Source: Nitrospira moscoviensis (lineage in GTDB: Bacteria; Nitrospirota; Nitrospiria; Nitrospirales; Nitrospiraceae). Taken from it: a DNA stretch of 64,000 bases. The position numbers and the translations under genes were made by a program. Below the pieces are notes generated by a model that saw nothing but the letters and a program-made list of their open reading frames with translations, had not been told where the DNA came from and did not search any database. The stretch lies in NCBI RefSeq assembly GCF_001273775.1, contig NZ_CP011801.1, forward strand, positions 1 to 64,000, in the 5' to 3' direction. This document shows positions 38,211 to 46,776 of this stretch, piece after piece. Position 1 is the first letter of the stretch. Every line of letters starts with the position of its first letter.

Positions 38211-39560
38211 TTAGATAGTCGGTTCCTGTTCTGACTTCTCCAACGGTCTTGACCTTTTCCAGAACAGATACAGCGGGATTCCGCTCAGAACGGTGGCGGC
38301 TCCCCACAGCGATTCGGCCGGCCGTTGGAGGAGGCTGTAGGCTACTAAGGAGAACGCTCCTGCGACCAGCACAGCAGGCAGCACGGGATAGAACGGCGCT
38401 CGATAGGTGTCGTTGCCGCCCGAATGAGCGGGTCGCAGGCGAAAGATCGTGGATAAGCTGAGCGCCATGAACAGCGCCAGGACGAGCCCGCTGTACACCA
38501 ACAATTCTTCGAATGTGCCGCTCAGAACCAACATCGAGGCCCAACAACTTTGAAACAGAATAGCGCGAACCGGGACACCGGTCTGCGGGCTGAGCTGGGC
38601 CAGCCATGGGCTGATGGCGCCGTCTTTCGCCATGGCCCAGTAGATGCGCGGTCCGGCCCAGACCATGGCGCTGACCGCGCCGGCGATGGAGAGGCAGAGG
38701 AGGGCCGCGACGAGTCGGCCGCCGGCCGGCCCCCAGAGGGCGGCGGCCGCTTTTTCCGCTACCGGAATGACCGGTTCCCGGGCGAGCTCCGGGATCGAGA
38801 GCGCCAGGAAGTAGACGATATTGAGGAGGACATAGATGACGCCGACGAACAGGGTTCCACCGATCATGATCCGGGGGAGCGTCCGTTGCGGGTGCTCGAC
38901 CTCGTTGGCGATGTAACTGGCGACATTCCAACCAAGGTAGCAGTAGACCACGATGACCAGGGCGATGGCCGCAGAGCCCAGCGTCGGCCTTCCGGTCGGA
39001 GATCCTCCGGTCACCACGTGGTCCCACTGCCCTGCGCCAGCCCACAACCCCATGAGGATCAATCCGCCGATGGCGAGCACCTTGGTCGTAGTGAGCAGGC
39101 GCTGCAGGCGCCCGCCGGCGGCGAGTCCTCGAGAGTGTGCCCACGTGATGCTCCACAACAGCACGAGTGACAGGCCCTTCGCGATCCAGCCGCCAGGGTC
39201 CTCCATCGCGACCATCCGTAAGGCATAGGCGGAAAAACTGATCGTCGATGCCGCGACGGCCGCGCCGAAGCCGATCGTGAAGGAGGTCCATCCGCTGAGG
39301 AAGGCCACCAGCGGCCCGTATGCTTGGCGTAGATAGACATAGTCCCCGCCGGCGTGCGGAAGGATGGAGCCGAGCTCGCCATAGATCATCGCGCCGCCCA
39401 TGGCAAAGAGAGCGCCGATGAGCCACAGGAGGAGAATCACGAGGGGGTCGCCCACGTCGCGGGCCAGCAATCCCGTCGTAGCAAAAATGCCGCCGCCGAT
39501 AATGTTGCTGACCAGCACGCAGGCAGCCGTGAACCAGCCGATCCGTGGTGACGTGGGCAT
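38211..39560 (-). CDS. Amino-acid permease (APC superfamily)
   Basis: A 449-residue transporter with about 12 hydrophobic segments. The N-terminal VLVSNIIGGGIFATTGLLARDVG holds the GxG(I/V)F unwound TM1 helix typical of APC amino-acid transporters, and AGGDYVYLRQAYGPLVAFLSGW matches the TM3-loop signature. It likely imports an amino acid or polyamine by cation symport. The ATG at 39560 was chosen because it directly precedes TM1; the frame runs much further upstream but without features. It faces divergent from the ParB-like gene. Confidence 0.85.
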   Translation of the reverse strand: MPTSPRIGWFTAACVLVSNIIGGGIFATTGLLARDVGDPLVILLLWLIGALFAMGGAMIYGELGSILPHAGGDYVYLRQAYGPLVAFLSGWTSFTIGFGAAVAASTISFSAYALRMVAMEDPGGWIAKGLSLVLLWSITWAHSRGLAAGGRLQRLLTTTKVLAIGGLILMGLWAGAGQWDHVVTGGSPTGRPTLGSAAIALVIVVYCYLGWNVASYIANEVEHPQRTLPRIMIGGTLFVGVIYVLLNIVYFLALSIPELAREPVIPVAEKAAAALWGPAGGRLVAALLCLSIAGAVSAMVWAGPRIYWAMAKDGAISPWLAQLSPQTGVPVRAILFQSCWASMLVLSGTFEELLVYSGLVLALFMALSLSTIFRLRPAHSGGNDTYRAPFYPVLPAVLVAGAFSLVAYSLLQRPAESLWGAATVLSGIPLYLFWKRSRPLEKSEQEPTI

Positions 39561-39646
39561 ACTGGGCGGCAGTGTAATGGCTCCCGTTCGGGAATGCGAG
39601 CCGACCGCCTTTCCTTTCTGAGCCGAGTCGCATACCATAGACGGCC

Positions 39647-40639
39647 ATGGCGGAAAAAAAACGAGCGCGCAGCGGGTCGCCGTCCAAGCGCCGCAAAAAA
39701 CCGGGCGGTGCTTCGACCGGCCTTGCTGCGACGGAGCTGCAGGCCGCCGCCCCGCCTCATGAGGTGGCGGAACTGCATCAGACGATCGATCAGGACGGTG
39801 GGAAAGTCCTCGCCGTCTATCGTGAACCGTACGGGGGCCGGTGGCTGGTCTTGGCCGCGCTGCCGATCGATCTGGTCGAACCGACGCCCTATCAGCGGAA
39901 TCTTTCCGAGACACACGTTCGGAAACTGGAAACGGTCATCGGCAAGATCGGCCGCTTTCTCGACCCCATCATCGCCGTGCGGCTCTCCAAGCCGGACCAT
40001 GCGGCCAAGTACTGGACGCCGAACGGTCACCATCGTTTGTCGGCCATGCGGACGCTCGGCGCCAAGAGCATCATCGCGATCGTCGTGCCGGAGGCGGCCG
40101 CCGCCTATCAAATTCTGGCGCTCAATACCGAGAAAGCGCACAACCTGCGCGAAAAGGCGCTGGAAGTCATCCGCATGTACAAGGAGCTCGCGCAGTTGGA
40201 CGACTCCACCGAGGAGTCCTACGCGCTGGAGTTCGAAGAGCCCGCGCTGATCACGCTCGGCCTCTGTTATGAGGAGCGGCCGCGGTTCAGCGGCGGGGCG
40301 TACCATCCGGTATTGAAACGGGTGGACGACTTTCTCACGAGGCCGATGCGGGAGGCGATCGCCACCCGCCGAGAGCGGGCGCGTACCGTGTTGGCGCTCG
40401 ATGACGAGATTGTCAGGCAGGTCGAGGCGCTCAAGGCGAAAGGGCTGACGAGCCCCTACTTGAAAAGTTTCGTGGTGGCCCGGGTCAATCCCATCCGGTT
40501 CCGTCCAAAAGACGCGCCGCCCCTGTCGTTCGACGAGGCGCTCGACCGGATGCTCAAAGCCGCGGTCAAGTTCAATCCCGACAAGATCAAACTGGACGAC
40601 CTGGCCAAGTCCGGCGGGGCTCCGGACGACGCGGAATAG
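39647..40639 (+). CDS. ParB/sulfiredoxin-like nuclease-fold domain protein
   Basis: A 330-residue protein. A basic low-complexity N-terminus (about 1-25) precedes a ParB-N/sulfiredoxin domain with the motif LPIDLVEPTPYQRNLSETHVRKLETVIGKIGRFLDPIIAVRL, followed by GHHRLSAMRTLGAKSI. In ParB this region binds CTP; the typical GERR motif is replaced by GHHR here. The C-terminal half is helical without a recognised HTH. There is no ParA gene nearby and no parS-like site seen, so it is not a usual segregation pair. Its function is unknown. Confidence 0.8.
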   Translation: MAEKKRARSGSPSKRRKKPGGASTGLAATELQAAAPPHEVAELHQTIDQDGGKVLAVYREPYGGRWLVLAALPIDLVEPTPYQRNLSETHVRKLETVIGKIGRFLDPIIAVRLSKPDHAAKYWTPNGHHRLSAMRTLGAKSIIAIVVPEAAAAYQILALNTEKAHNLREKALEVIRMYKELAQLDDSTEESYALEFEEPALITLGLCYEERPRFSGGAYHPVLKRVDDFLTRPMREAIATRRERARTVLALDDEIVRQVEALKAKGLTSPYLKSFVVARVNPIRFRPKDAPPLSFDEALDRMLKAAVKFNPDKIKLDDLAKSGGAPDDAE

Positions 40640-40714
40640 GCCGCCGTCCGCCTTGTTTCTCTGCGCGCCGGCCCTTTAGAATGTTCGCTGATCCGCATCG
40701 CAAGGAGGCGACCC

Positions 40715-41065
40715 ATGAGTCTGGCCGACAATAAATGTGTTCCGTGCCGCGGCGGCGTGCCGCCGGTGCCGGCGGATCGCGCGCAAGCGCTGCTGACAGA
40801 ATTGGGCCGCGGGTGGTCGATCAATACGCAGGGCCATTTGGAACGGCTCTACACCTTCAAAGATTTCGCGCAGGCGCTCGCGTTCGTCAATAAGGTCGGC
40901 GCGGTGGCCGAAGCGGAAGGCCACCATCCCGATTTCTACCTCGCGTGGGGGAAATGCAAGGTGGAGATCTGGACGCACAAGATCAACGGCCTCACGGAAA
41001 GTGATTTCTATCTGGCGGCGAAGGCGGATCGGGAATTCGAGCCGTTTCGCACCGTCGCGGCATAA
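40715..41065 (+). CDS. Pterin-4a-carbinolamine dehydratase
   Basis: A 116-residue 4a-hydroxytetrahydrobiopterin dehydratase (PCD/DCoH fold). The motif EAEGHHPDFYLAWGKCKVEIWTHKINGLTESDF contains the catalytic His pair and the conserved T-H-K-I-N-G-L sequence. It dehydrates 4a-hydroxy-tetrahydropterin in pterin recycling. The N-terminus has a CVPCRGG stretch with a CxxC that is seen in some members. GGAGGCGA precedes the ATG. It ends 32 bp before the radical SAM gene. Confidence 0.92.
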   Translation: MSLADNKCVPCRGGVPPVPADRAQALLTELGRGWSINTQGHLERLYTFKDFAQALAFVNKVGAVAEAEGHHPDFYLAWGKCKVEIWTHKINGLTESDFYLAAKADREFEPFRTVAA

Positions 41066-41097
41066 CCATCCTGACCCATGGCCCGGCGAGGCAGCAG

Positions 41098-42954
41098 ATG
41101 AGCGGTCCCGCGCAAGTCGCGCTCGTCAACATGCCGTTCAGTTACTCGAAGTATCCCTCGATTCAATTGGGCACGCTGTCGGCCCTGTTGAAAGCGCAGG
41201 GGATCCCGGTCGATTGCCATCATCTGAATGTCCACTTCGCGCACCGGATCGGCGTGCCGCTGTACGAGCTGATCTGTGAAAAGCGCGCATTGTTCGGCGA
41301 ATGGCTCTTCTCGTATCTGCTCTTCCGTGACAATCCGAAACGTGCGGAGTACCCCCGGGTCTTCAAGCCGGTCTTCGAACAGCTCGCCCAGCAGAGCGGC
41401 CACCCGATCGGCTTTTTCGAAGAGATGAGCTCGCGCATCGCCCCGCAGTTCCTGACGTGGGCGCTCACCGCGGTCGATTGGGGGCGATACAAGCTGGTGG
41501 GCTTCACCTCCACGTTCGATCAGAACGTGGCGAGCCTGACCCTGGCGCAGCTCATCAAGGACCTCTATCCGGACGTGACGATCGTCTTCGGCGGCGCCAA
41601 TTACGACGGGGAGATGGGCTTGGAATACTTCCGTGCCTTCTCCTTCATCGACCATGTGGTGGTCGGTGAAGGAGAAACGGCCTTTCCCGCGTTGGTCCGC
41701 CGCACGTTGACCGGCGGATCCGGTCCCTACCCGAGCGGCGTGGCGTATCGGGACGGCGAGCAGATCCGATTGACGCCGAACCCCGCGCTCTTCACGGAGT
41801 TTTCACGGACCGGCCCGCCGGATTACGACGACTATTATCACTTGCTGGCCGAGCTGGGCGAGGCGGCTCAGGGGCTGGATCGCGTGCTGCTCTATGAAGG
41901 CTCGCGCGGCTGCTGGTGGGGCGAGAAGCACCACTGCACGTTCTGCGGGCTGAACGCCCAGAGTATGAAGTTCCGCGCCAAATCGTCCGAGCAGGTTGCG
42001 AGCGAAATGGCGTATTTGTCCAACCGGTACGACACGGCGCGGTTTCGTCTGGTCGACAACATCATCGATATGAAATATGTGGACCGGTTGTTCGGCCGGT
42101 TTGCCGCCGACCATTGCGATCTGGATATCTTCATCGAAACGAAAAGCAATCTCCACAAGAGCCAGATCCGCACCTTGGCGATGGGCGGCGTGAAATGCAT
42201 GCAGCCGGGTTTGGAAAGCTTGAGCCTGAATCAGCTGCGGGCCATGGACAAGGGCGTGACGCCGATGCAGAACATCGTCTGCCTGAAGTGGAGTTTCTAC
42301 TATCGGGTGGCGGTGTCCTGGAATATTCTCCTCGGCTTCCCCGGAGAAACGAACGAGGATTATCAGCGCCAGATCGAGCTGATTCCTTCGTTGCTGCATT
42401 TGCAGCCGCCGGAGGCGACGGGCAAATTCTGGCTGGAGCGATTCAGTCCCTACTACACGAGGCCTCATGAATACGGCGTGCGTATCACCGGGCCCGGCAT
42501 GGCCTACGAGTATGTGTATGACGGCCGCCGGGTGGATCTGAACAAGATCGCCTATGATTTTGAATATGAGCTGGACAACTGGCCCGTCGATCCGCACGTG
42601 TACCAGGAACTGGTGAGCGCCATCGAGGGGTGGCAACGGCGGCACCGGTCCGGCGATCGGCCGTTCCTCTACTACTCCAAGGGCATGGGGTACGTGACGG
42701 TGTATGATGGGCGCGATCTGAAAACGCCGATGCGCCGCCGCTATGACGGCATCGCGGCACAGGTGATCGAAGTCTGCAATGAAGCGCCGAAAACCGTGGA
42801 TCAGATCAGGTCAACGCTGGCCTTAGAGGCGGAGTCCGCCGAGCGATCCCGCGAATTGAGCGCGGCGCTCGACGAGCTCACCAGCCGGCGGGTGTTGTAC
42901 GAAGAGCGGGGCAAATACTTCACGCTGGCGATTCCCGAGAATCCCTACCTTTAA
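41098..42954 (+). CDS. B12-binding radical SAM protein, RiPP-maturation type
   Basis: A 618-residue enzyme with an N-terminal cobalamin-binding-like domain (about 1-200) and a radical SAM core. The cluster motif is C272-x7-C280-x2-C283 in RGCWWGEKHHCTFCGL, the signature I associate with the family known as RiPP maturation radical SAM protein 1 (C-methyltransferase-like). GFPGETNEDY and the C-terminal wHTH-like region (IAAQVIEVCNEAPKTVDQI) follow. It may methylate a peptide, but no precursor peptide of the Nif11 or NHLP type is visible in the window. It is 32 bp after the pterin dehydratase gene. Confidence 0.85.
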   Translation: MSGPAQVALVNMPFSYSKYPSIQLGTLSALLKAQGIPVDCHHLNVHFAHRIGVPLYELICEKRALFGEWLFSYLLFRDNPKRAEYPRVFKPVFEQLAQQSGHPIGFFEEMSSRIAPQFLTWALTAVDWGRYKLVGFTSTFDQNVASLTLAQLIKDLYPDVTIVFGGANYDGEMGLEYFRAFSFIDHVVVGEGETAFPALVRRTLTGGSGPYPSGVAYRDGEQIRLTPNPALFTEFSRTGPPDYDDYYHLLAELGEAAQGLDRVLLYEGSRGCWWGEKHHCTFCGLNAQSMKFRAKSSEQVASEMAYLSNRYDTARFRLVDNIIDMKYVDRLFGRFAADHCDLDIFIETKSNLHKSQIRTLAMGGVKCMQPGLESLSLNQLRAMDKGVTPMQNIVCLKWSFYYRVAVSWNILLGFPGETNEDYQRQIELIPSLLHLQPPEATGKFWLERFSPYYTRPHEYGVRITGPGMAYEYVYDGRRVDLNKIAYDFEYELDNWPVDPHVYQELVSAIEGWQRRHRSGDRPFLYYSKGMGYVTVYDGRDLKTPMRRRYDGIAAQVIEVCNEAPKTVDQIRSTLALEAESAERSRELSAALDELTSRRVLYEERGKYFTLAIPENPYL

Positions 42955-43020
42955 TCGGACTGTCTAGCGCCATATCAGTTGCCACTCGCTGCCGGCGGGT
43001 GCGTGACGAAACGCGTCGGC

Positions 43021-43353
43021 CTACATCGACAGTTTTTCGGCGACGTTGCGCATCTGCACCCCGTGCACCAGCGAGGCGCCGCCTCGAATCGCACAGGCGA
43101 CATGCACCGCTTCGGTCATCTCTTCCACATTGGATCCCTTCTCGAGGGAGGCTTGGGTGTACGCATCGATGCAATAGGGGCACTGCACGGTATGGGCCAC
43201 GGCCAGCGCGATCAGCGCCTTCTCGCGTTCGGTCAGCGCTCCTTCGGCGAACACCGCGCCGTAGTAGCCCATGAACTTCTCCCAGAGTTCCTTGTTGCCT
43301 TTCCCCATATCCGAAAACTTTCCGAGATCATGCGAATGATAGTACGAATCCAT
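43021..43353 (-). CDS. Carboxymuconolactone decarboxylase/AhpD-like protein
   Basis: A 110-residue AhpD-fold protein. The active-site pair is CPYC in AVAHTVQCPYCIDAYTQASLEKG. It resembles the peroxidase-like group found beside radical SAM genes (for example in arsenosugar loci), a recollection that needs a search. The ATG at 43353 has AGGAGG upstream. It is the second gene of a two-gene unit with the 94-residue protein just upstream and is convergent with the radical SAM gene. Confidence 0.88.
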   Translation of the reverse strand: MDSYYHSHDLGKFSDMGKGNKELWEKFMGYYGAVFAEGALTEREKALIALAVAHTVQCPYCIDAYTQASLEKGSNVEEMTEAVHVACAIRGGASLVHGVQMRNVAEKLSM

Positions 43354-43412
43354 AGGGCCTCCTGTGTCATGGTCTGGGGCGAGCGAGAGAAGAAGTCGCG
43401 AGAAGACGCTGC

Positions 43413-43697
43413 TCAGGCATGACCGGGCGGGTCCGGCTCCACGCTCGAGAGGATTTGCGAAAAACGTGCTCCGACAATGTTCGTCACCTTGGCCATCAGG
43501 TCGGTGACTTCCTTCCACTCCTCCGGTTTCAAATCCAGCTTCAGCTGAGGATGGATCGCCCACTGGGCATCGACCTGCGTGCCTGTCCGGCTGACGAGGA
43601 CACGGAGCAATTCCACGTCCCAGGCGGTGGGCTCGTTCGGCTGGTCCATGGGTGAATTGCCGTTGGGTTGTCCGGAGGGCGGTGTTGCCTGTGCCAT
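43413..43697 (-). CDS. Hypothetical small protein paired with the AhpD-like gene
   Basis: This 94-residue acidic protein is not recognised. It has a low-complexity N-terminus (Pro/Asn/Gln-rich, about residues 1-25), then WDVELLRVLVSRTGTQVD and DLKPEEWKEVTDLMAKVTNIVGARFSQIL, likely helical, and ends in Pro-rich PDPPGHA. AGGAG is 9 bp upstream of the ATG. It is probably co-transcribed with the AhpD-like gene and lies close to the radical SAM gene, so it could be a substrate, partner or unrelated protein. Confidence 0.65.
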   Translation of the reverse strand: MAQATPPSGQPNGNSPMDQPNEPTAWDVELLRVLVSRTGTQVDAQWAIHPQLKLDLKPEEWKEVTDLMAKVTNIVGARFSQILSSVEPDPPGHA

Positions 43698-43790
43698 GGT
43701 ATGTGCTCCTGAGTAAGACTAGGGAGAGCATACTCCATCGACCGGCCGGTTGTACATGAAGGGGCCACAGGCAGATGAAGTCTTCGCCCC

Positions 43791-44606
43791 TCATGCGGGT
43801 GTCGGAGTTTCTCCCTCCCGAAGAACCTCCAGCATGGCGCCATGGATGAGACCGTTGGTGGCCACCAACTCCTGTCCATAGATCGACAGGTCGTCGCCGC
43901 GGAAGTTGGTGAGGCGCCCTCCGGCTTCCCGCACCAGCACCGTGCCGGCCGCCATATCCCACGGATTGAGCCGCACCTCCCAAAACCCGTCGAACCGACC
44001 GGCTGCCACGTAACAGAGGTCCAGCGCAGCGGAGCCGGTGCGTCTCACGCCTTGAGCGTTGAGCGCAAACCGCCCGAAGTGATCAAGGTTATTCCGCGCG
44101 GTTTCTCGGATGTCATAGGCGAATCCCGTCACGAGCAGGCTATGCTCCAACGAGTCTTCCCTGGAGACGTGAATCGGGTTTCCATTGAGCCGGGCCCCCG
44201 TTCCGTTCAATGCCGTGAACAACTCGTCGCGGGAAGGATCGTACACCACGCCCAGGACGCACCGTCCTCGGTGCTCAAGTCCGATGGAGACGCAGTAGGT
44301 GGGATAGCCGTGGGCAAAATTGGTCGTGCCGTCGAGCGGATCAATGATCCAGCGGTAGGGCGAGGGGCCGTGTTCGATTCGGCCGCACTCTTCCGCCAAA
44401 AATCCATGGCTTGGATAAACGGAGCGGATGCGATCAATGACACACTGTTCGGCGGCATGGTCGGCATCAGTCACCAGGTTAATGGGGCTCTTGTGGGCGA
44501 CGTGAAATCCGGTTCGCGCATAGTCCAGAAGAAGCGCTCCGGCCTCCCGGGCGGCGGCCATCGCAAGCTCGAGCAACTGGTGGAGTGACGGTTCAGAGGA
44601 CTGCAC
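43791..44606 (-). CDS. Inositol monophosphatase family phosphatase
   Basis: A 271-residue Mg-dependent phosphatase. Metal-binding motifs are present: the EE pair in FLAEECG, WIIDPLDGTTNF, and the late PWDMAAGTVLVREAGG. These match inositol monophosphatase-type enzymes. The start is uncertain; I chose the GTG at 44606, which gives the normal length and N-terminus, while the open frame extends to 44771 without similarity. It could act on inositol phosphate, histidinol phosphate or PAP; the sequence does not decide. Confidence 0.88.
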   Translation of the reverse strand: MQSSEPSLHQLLELAMAAAREAGALLLDYARTGFHVAHKSPINLVTDADHAAEQCVIDRIRSVYPSHGFLAEECGRIEHGPSPYRWIIDPLDGTTNFAHGYPTYCVSIGLEHRGRCVLGVVYDPSRDELFTALNGTGARLNGNPIHVSREDSLEHSLLVTGFAYDIRETARNNLDHFGRFALNAQGVRRTGSAALDLCYVAAGRFDGFWEVRLNPWDMAAGTVLVREAGGRLTNFRGDDLSIYGQELVATNGLIHGAMLEVLREGETPTPA

Positions 44607-44807
44607 AACCGGAAGAATAACATGGCCAGCGTGTCTCTTTTCCACATTCTTCAAGGAGTTGAATGGGATACGCACCGGTCGGTTCTTGCCAAAGCTCGGT
44701 TGAGTGTCCAACACGGCAACAAGCCTTACATAAACTGATTGCAGAATGATTACTTGTACACTGATCGGCATGAAATCTTATCCGTTATTGTTTCAACCGA
44801 GAGACAG

Positions 44808-44836
44808 TTGACAAGGCATAGAAGCAATGCTATAAA
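44808..44836 (+). promoter_or_regulatory. Consensus sigma70 promoter of the HARE-HTH gene
   Basis: TTGACA at 44808-44813 and TATAAA at 44831-44836 are separated by exactly 17 bp. This is the best -35/-10 pair seen in the window. It lies 26 bp before the GTG start at 44863, so the leader is very short. Confidence 0.85.
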
Positions 44837-44862
44837 GCAAGCATGCTTTTTCGGAGAGGGGT

Positions 44863-45375
44863 GTGGAAGAGTTAACCGATATTCTCGTCGGCCTGGAGCA
44901 GCGGATCAACGCCTACAAGAACAGGTTCCAGGAGCTTGAAAAAAAGCGCCGCCGCCTGGATGACGAGATTGCAACGATCAAAAAGTATCTGGAACTCGCA
45001 GAAACCCTGTATCGAGTCGAAGCGGACAAAGCCAAGCTCGCCAGTCTTTCCAACCAGCTCATCACCGACGATACGAAGGGATCCCGCCCGGCTCCCGTTA
45101 TGGACGTCACGGATCAATCGCGGGAAATTCTTTTGGGGCGCAGCAAGTATGTGGGGAAGAGTGTGCCCGAAGCCGCCTATGAGATTCTGCGTGAGTCCAA
45201 CCGGGCCATGCACGCCAAAGAACTGGTGCAGCGCCTGGGAGAAGGGGGTTTGCACATCAAGGGGAAAACACCCTTGACGTCTATCGCGACGTCACTGAAA
45301 CGGGACAAACGATTTCGGAAAGTCGGACCCAATACGTTTGAAGCGCTGGACGACATGCTGATTCAGGCCGTGTAG
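44863..45375 (+). CDS. Coiled-coil protein with a HARE-HTH domain
   Basis: A 170-residue protein. Residues about 5-55 form a coiled coil (heptads in LEQRINAYKNRFQELEKKRRRLDDEIATIKKYLE), followed by a linker. The C-terminal 70 residues resemble the HARE-HTH (winged helix) domain: SVPEAAYEILRESNRAMHAKELVQRL and TSIATSLKRDKRFRKVGPNTFEAL. That domain binds DNA in chromatin and restriction-linked proteins. The GTG start follows GGAGAGGGG. A strong consensus promoter lies just upstream. It is lower in GC than its neighbours. Confidence 0.8.
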   Translation: MEELTDILVGLEQRINAYKNRFQELEKKRRRLDDEIATIKKYLELAETLYRVEADKAKLASLSNQLITDDTKGSRPAPVMDVTDQSREILLGRSKYVGKSVPEAAYEILRESNRAMHAKELVQRLGEGGLHIKGKTPLTSIATSLKRDKRFRKVGPNTFEALDDMLIQAV

Positions 45376-45410
45376 AAGCCCAAGCGGATACCTATAAGAG
45401 ACGAAGGGGG

Positions 45411-45458
45411 GTGAGGCTCTTGGCAACGAAGAAGGCAGCGAAGAAGAAGAAGAAGTAA
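45411..45458 (+). CDS. Possible 15-residue Lys-rich mini-ORF
   Basis: A GTG at 45411 or TTG at 45420 opens a frame encoding ATKKAAKKKKK before a TAA at 45456-45458. AAGGGGGG lies directly before it. A hairpin (45476-45505) follows. Such Lys-rich ends resemble tails of DNA-binding proteins. It may be the end of a leader, a real microprotein or chance. No function is known. Confidence 0.3.
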   Translation: MRLLATKKAAKKKKK

Positions 45459-45475
45459 TCCCGCCGCGACTTATT

Positions 45476-45505
45476 CGCCGAGGGTGGGGCCACTCACTCT
45501 CGGCG
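45476..45505 (+). terminator. Hairpin, possible terminator
   Basis: CGCCGAGGGTG (45476-45486) and CACTCTCGGCG (45495-45505) pair at 10 of 11 positions with an 8-nt loop, followed by TAATTCTT rather than a full T-run. It may end the HARE-HTH transcript, or act on the convergent lpxC. Confidence 0.5.
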
Positions 45506-45594
45506 TAATTCTTCCGTGCTCCATCAAGAAACCGAACGAGAGAAGGTTCCTCCTAGGCACCGATCACCGTCGTTAGGCTGAAATGACGCGGGAA

Positions 45595-46524
45595 TCAGGA
45601 GGGCTGAAGGACGATGGCGGGCTGGAGTCGGGGCAGGCCGAGTGCAGGCCGAGGCTCAGCCGGAAGCGTCTCGGTGTTGAGGAGCACCCACTTGTCGGGC
45701 TGTTCCAGAATTTGCTGAACCAGCTTCGTATGCAGGGCATGGCCCGAGCGGTCGGCAACAATGTGGCCGATGAAGGACATGCCGAGCAACGAAAAGTCAC
45801 CGATCAGATCCAGGATTTTGTGACGAACGAACTCGTCGGCGAACCGTAAACCGGATTCGTTCATGATCCCGGTCTCGGAGAGCACAACCGTGTTGTCCAA
45901 AGTCCCGCCCTTCCCGAGACCGCGCGCCCACAGGGCCTGCACTTCGTTCAGAAATCCGAACGTCCGCGCTTCGGCGATGTGCCGCTCAAACGACGCTGCC
46001 GTACAGTCATGCACATAGGTCTGTGTCTGGATGAGCGGATGGTCGTAATGAATCGAGTAACTGATACGGGAGGTGGCCGACGGTTCAATTCGAACGCGCT
46101 TCGACCCTTCGGACACTTCCATCGGAGCCATGATTTTGAGATACGGCTGCTTGCGGTTCTGCGCCACCACGCCGACCGACCGGATGAGGCGGACGAACGG
46201 CGCGGCACTGCCATCCATGACCGGGATCTCTCCGGCGGTCACGTCGATATAGACATTGTCGACTTCCAGGCCGGCTAAGGCCGCCAGCACATGCTCAATG
46301 GTCTTAACCTGAAACCCATTCCCGCTTATGGCTGTACAGAGTTCAGTTGGGACGCGATACTCGATCGAAGCAGGAAGAGAAGCGCCGGCATGGCCGTTTC
46401 GATTGACGAAGACCACCCCGGTATTCGGAGGTGCCGGTCGGAGCGTCATGGCTGCCGGCTGGCCGGAATGAAGCCCAATCCCAGAGCAGGTGACCGCCGC
46501 CGCTAACGTCTGCTGATTTCGCAC
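45595..46524 (-). CDS. lpxC: UDP-3-O-acyl-N-acetylglucosamine deacetylase
   Basis: LpxC performs the committed deacetylation step of lipid A synthesis, showing that the cell makes an LPS-type outer membrane. The 309-residue protein has zinc ligands in TIEHVLAAL and HKILDLIGD (His and Asp), and the GIGLHSG N-terminus is conserved. The GTG at 46524 follows GGAGG with 4 bp spacing, which I prefer over an in-frame GTG at 46548. Length is typical. It is transcribed alone, away from the catabolic genes. Confidence 0.96.
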   Translation of the reverse strand: MRNQQTLAAAVTCSGIGLHSGQPAAMTLRPAPPNTGVVFVNRNGHAGASLPASIEYRVPTELCTAISGNGFQVKTIEHVLAALAGLEVDNVYIDVTAGEIPVMDGSAAPFVRLIRSVGVVAQNRKQPYLKIMAPMEVSEGSKRVRIEPSATSRISYSIHYDHPLIQTQTYVHDCTAASFERHIAEARTFGFLNEVQALWARGLGKGGTLDNTVVLSETGIMNESGLRFADEFVRHKILDLIGDFSLLGMSFIGHIVADRSGHALHTKLVQQILEQPDKWVLLNTETLPAEPRPALGLPRLQPAIVLQPS

Positions 46525-46776
46525 AAGTCCTCCGTTCCAAAACAACACGGGGCTTACCCTAGCAACTCATATGCCAATGCAACCTTGTCATAAGTCATCG
46601 TATGTCAATGGAAAATCCATTGATCAAAAGAAAATGACTTGTGTCGTAAAAATCACATCTGTGGGCTTTTGATGGGATACTTTGGTTCAAGAGGCGTGCA
46701 GGCGTCAAGCATCTTCGCGCCCCAGCCGCGGCGACGCTACTACATATCTTGCAACGTCACCGCACGTCTGGCTTCG

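Noticed and set aside
37838..38218. 126-residue frame across the terminator and REP-like element
   Set aside because: It crosses a hairpin terminator and repeat and has no ribosome site or conserved segment.
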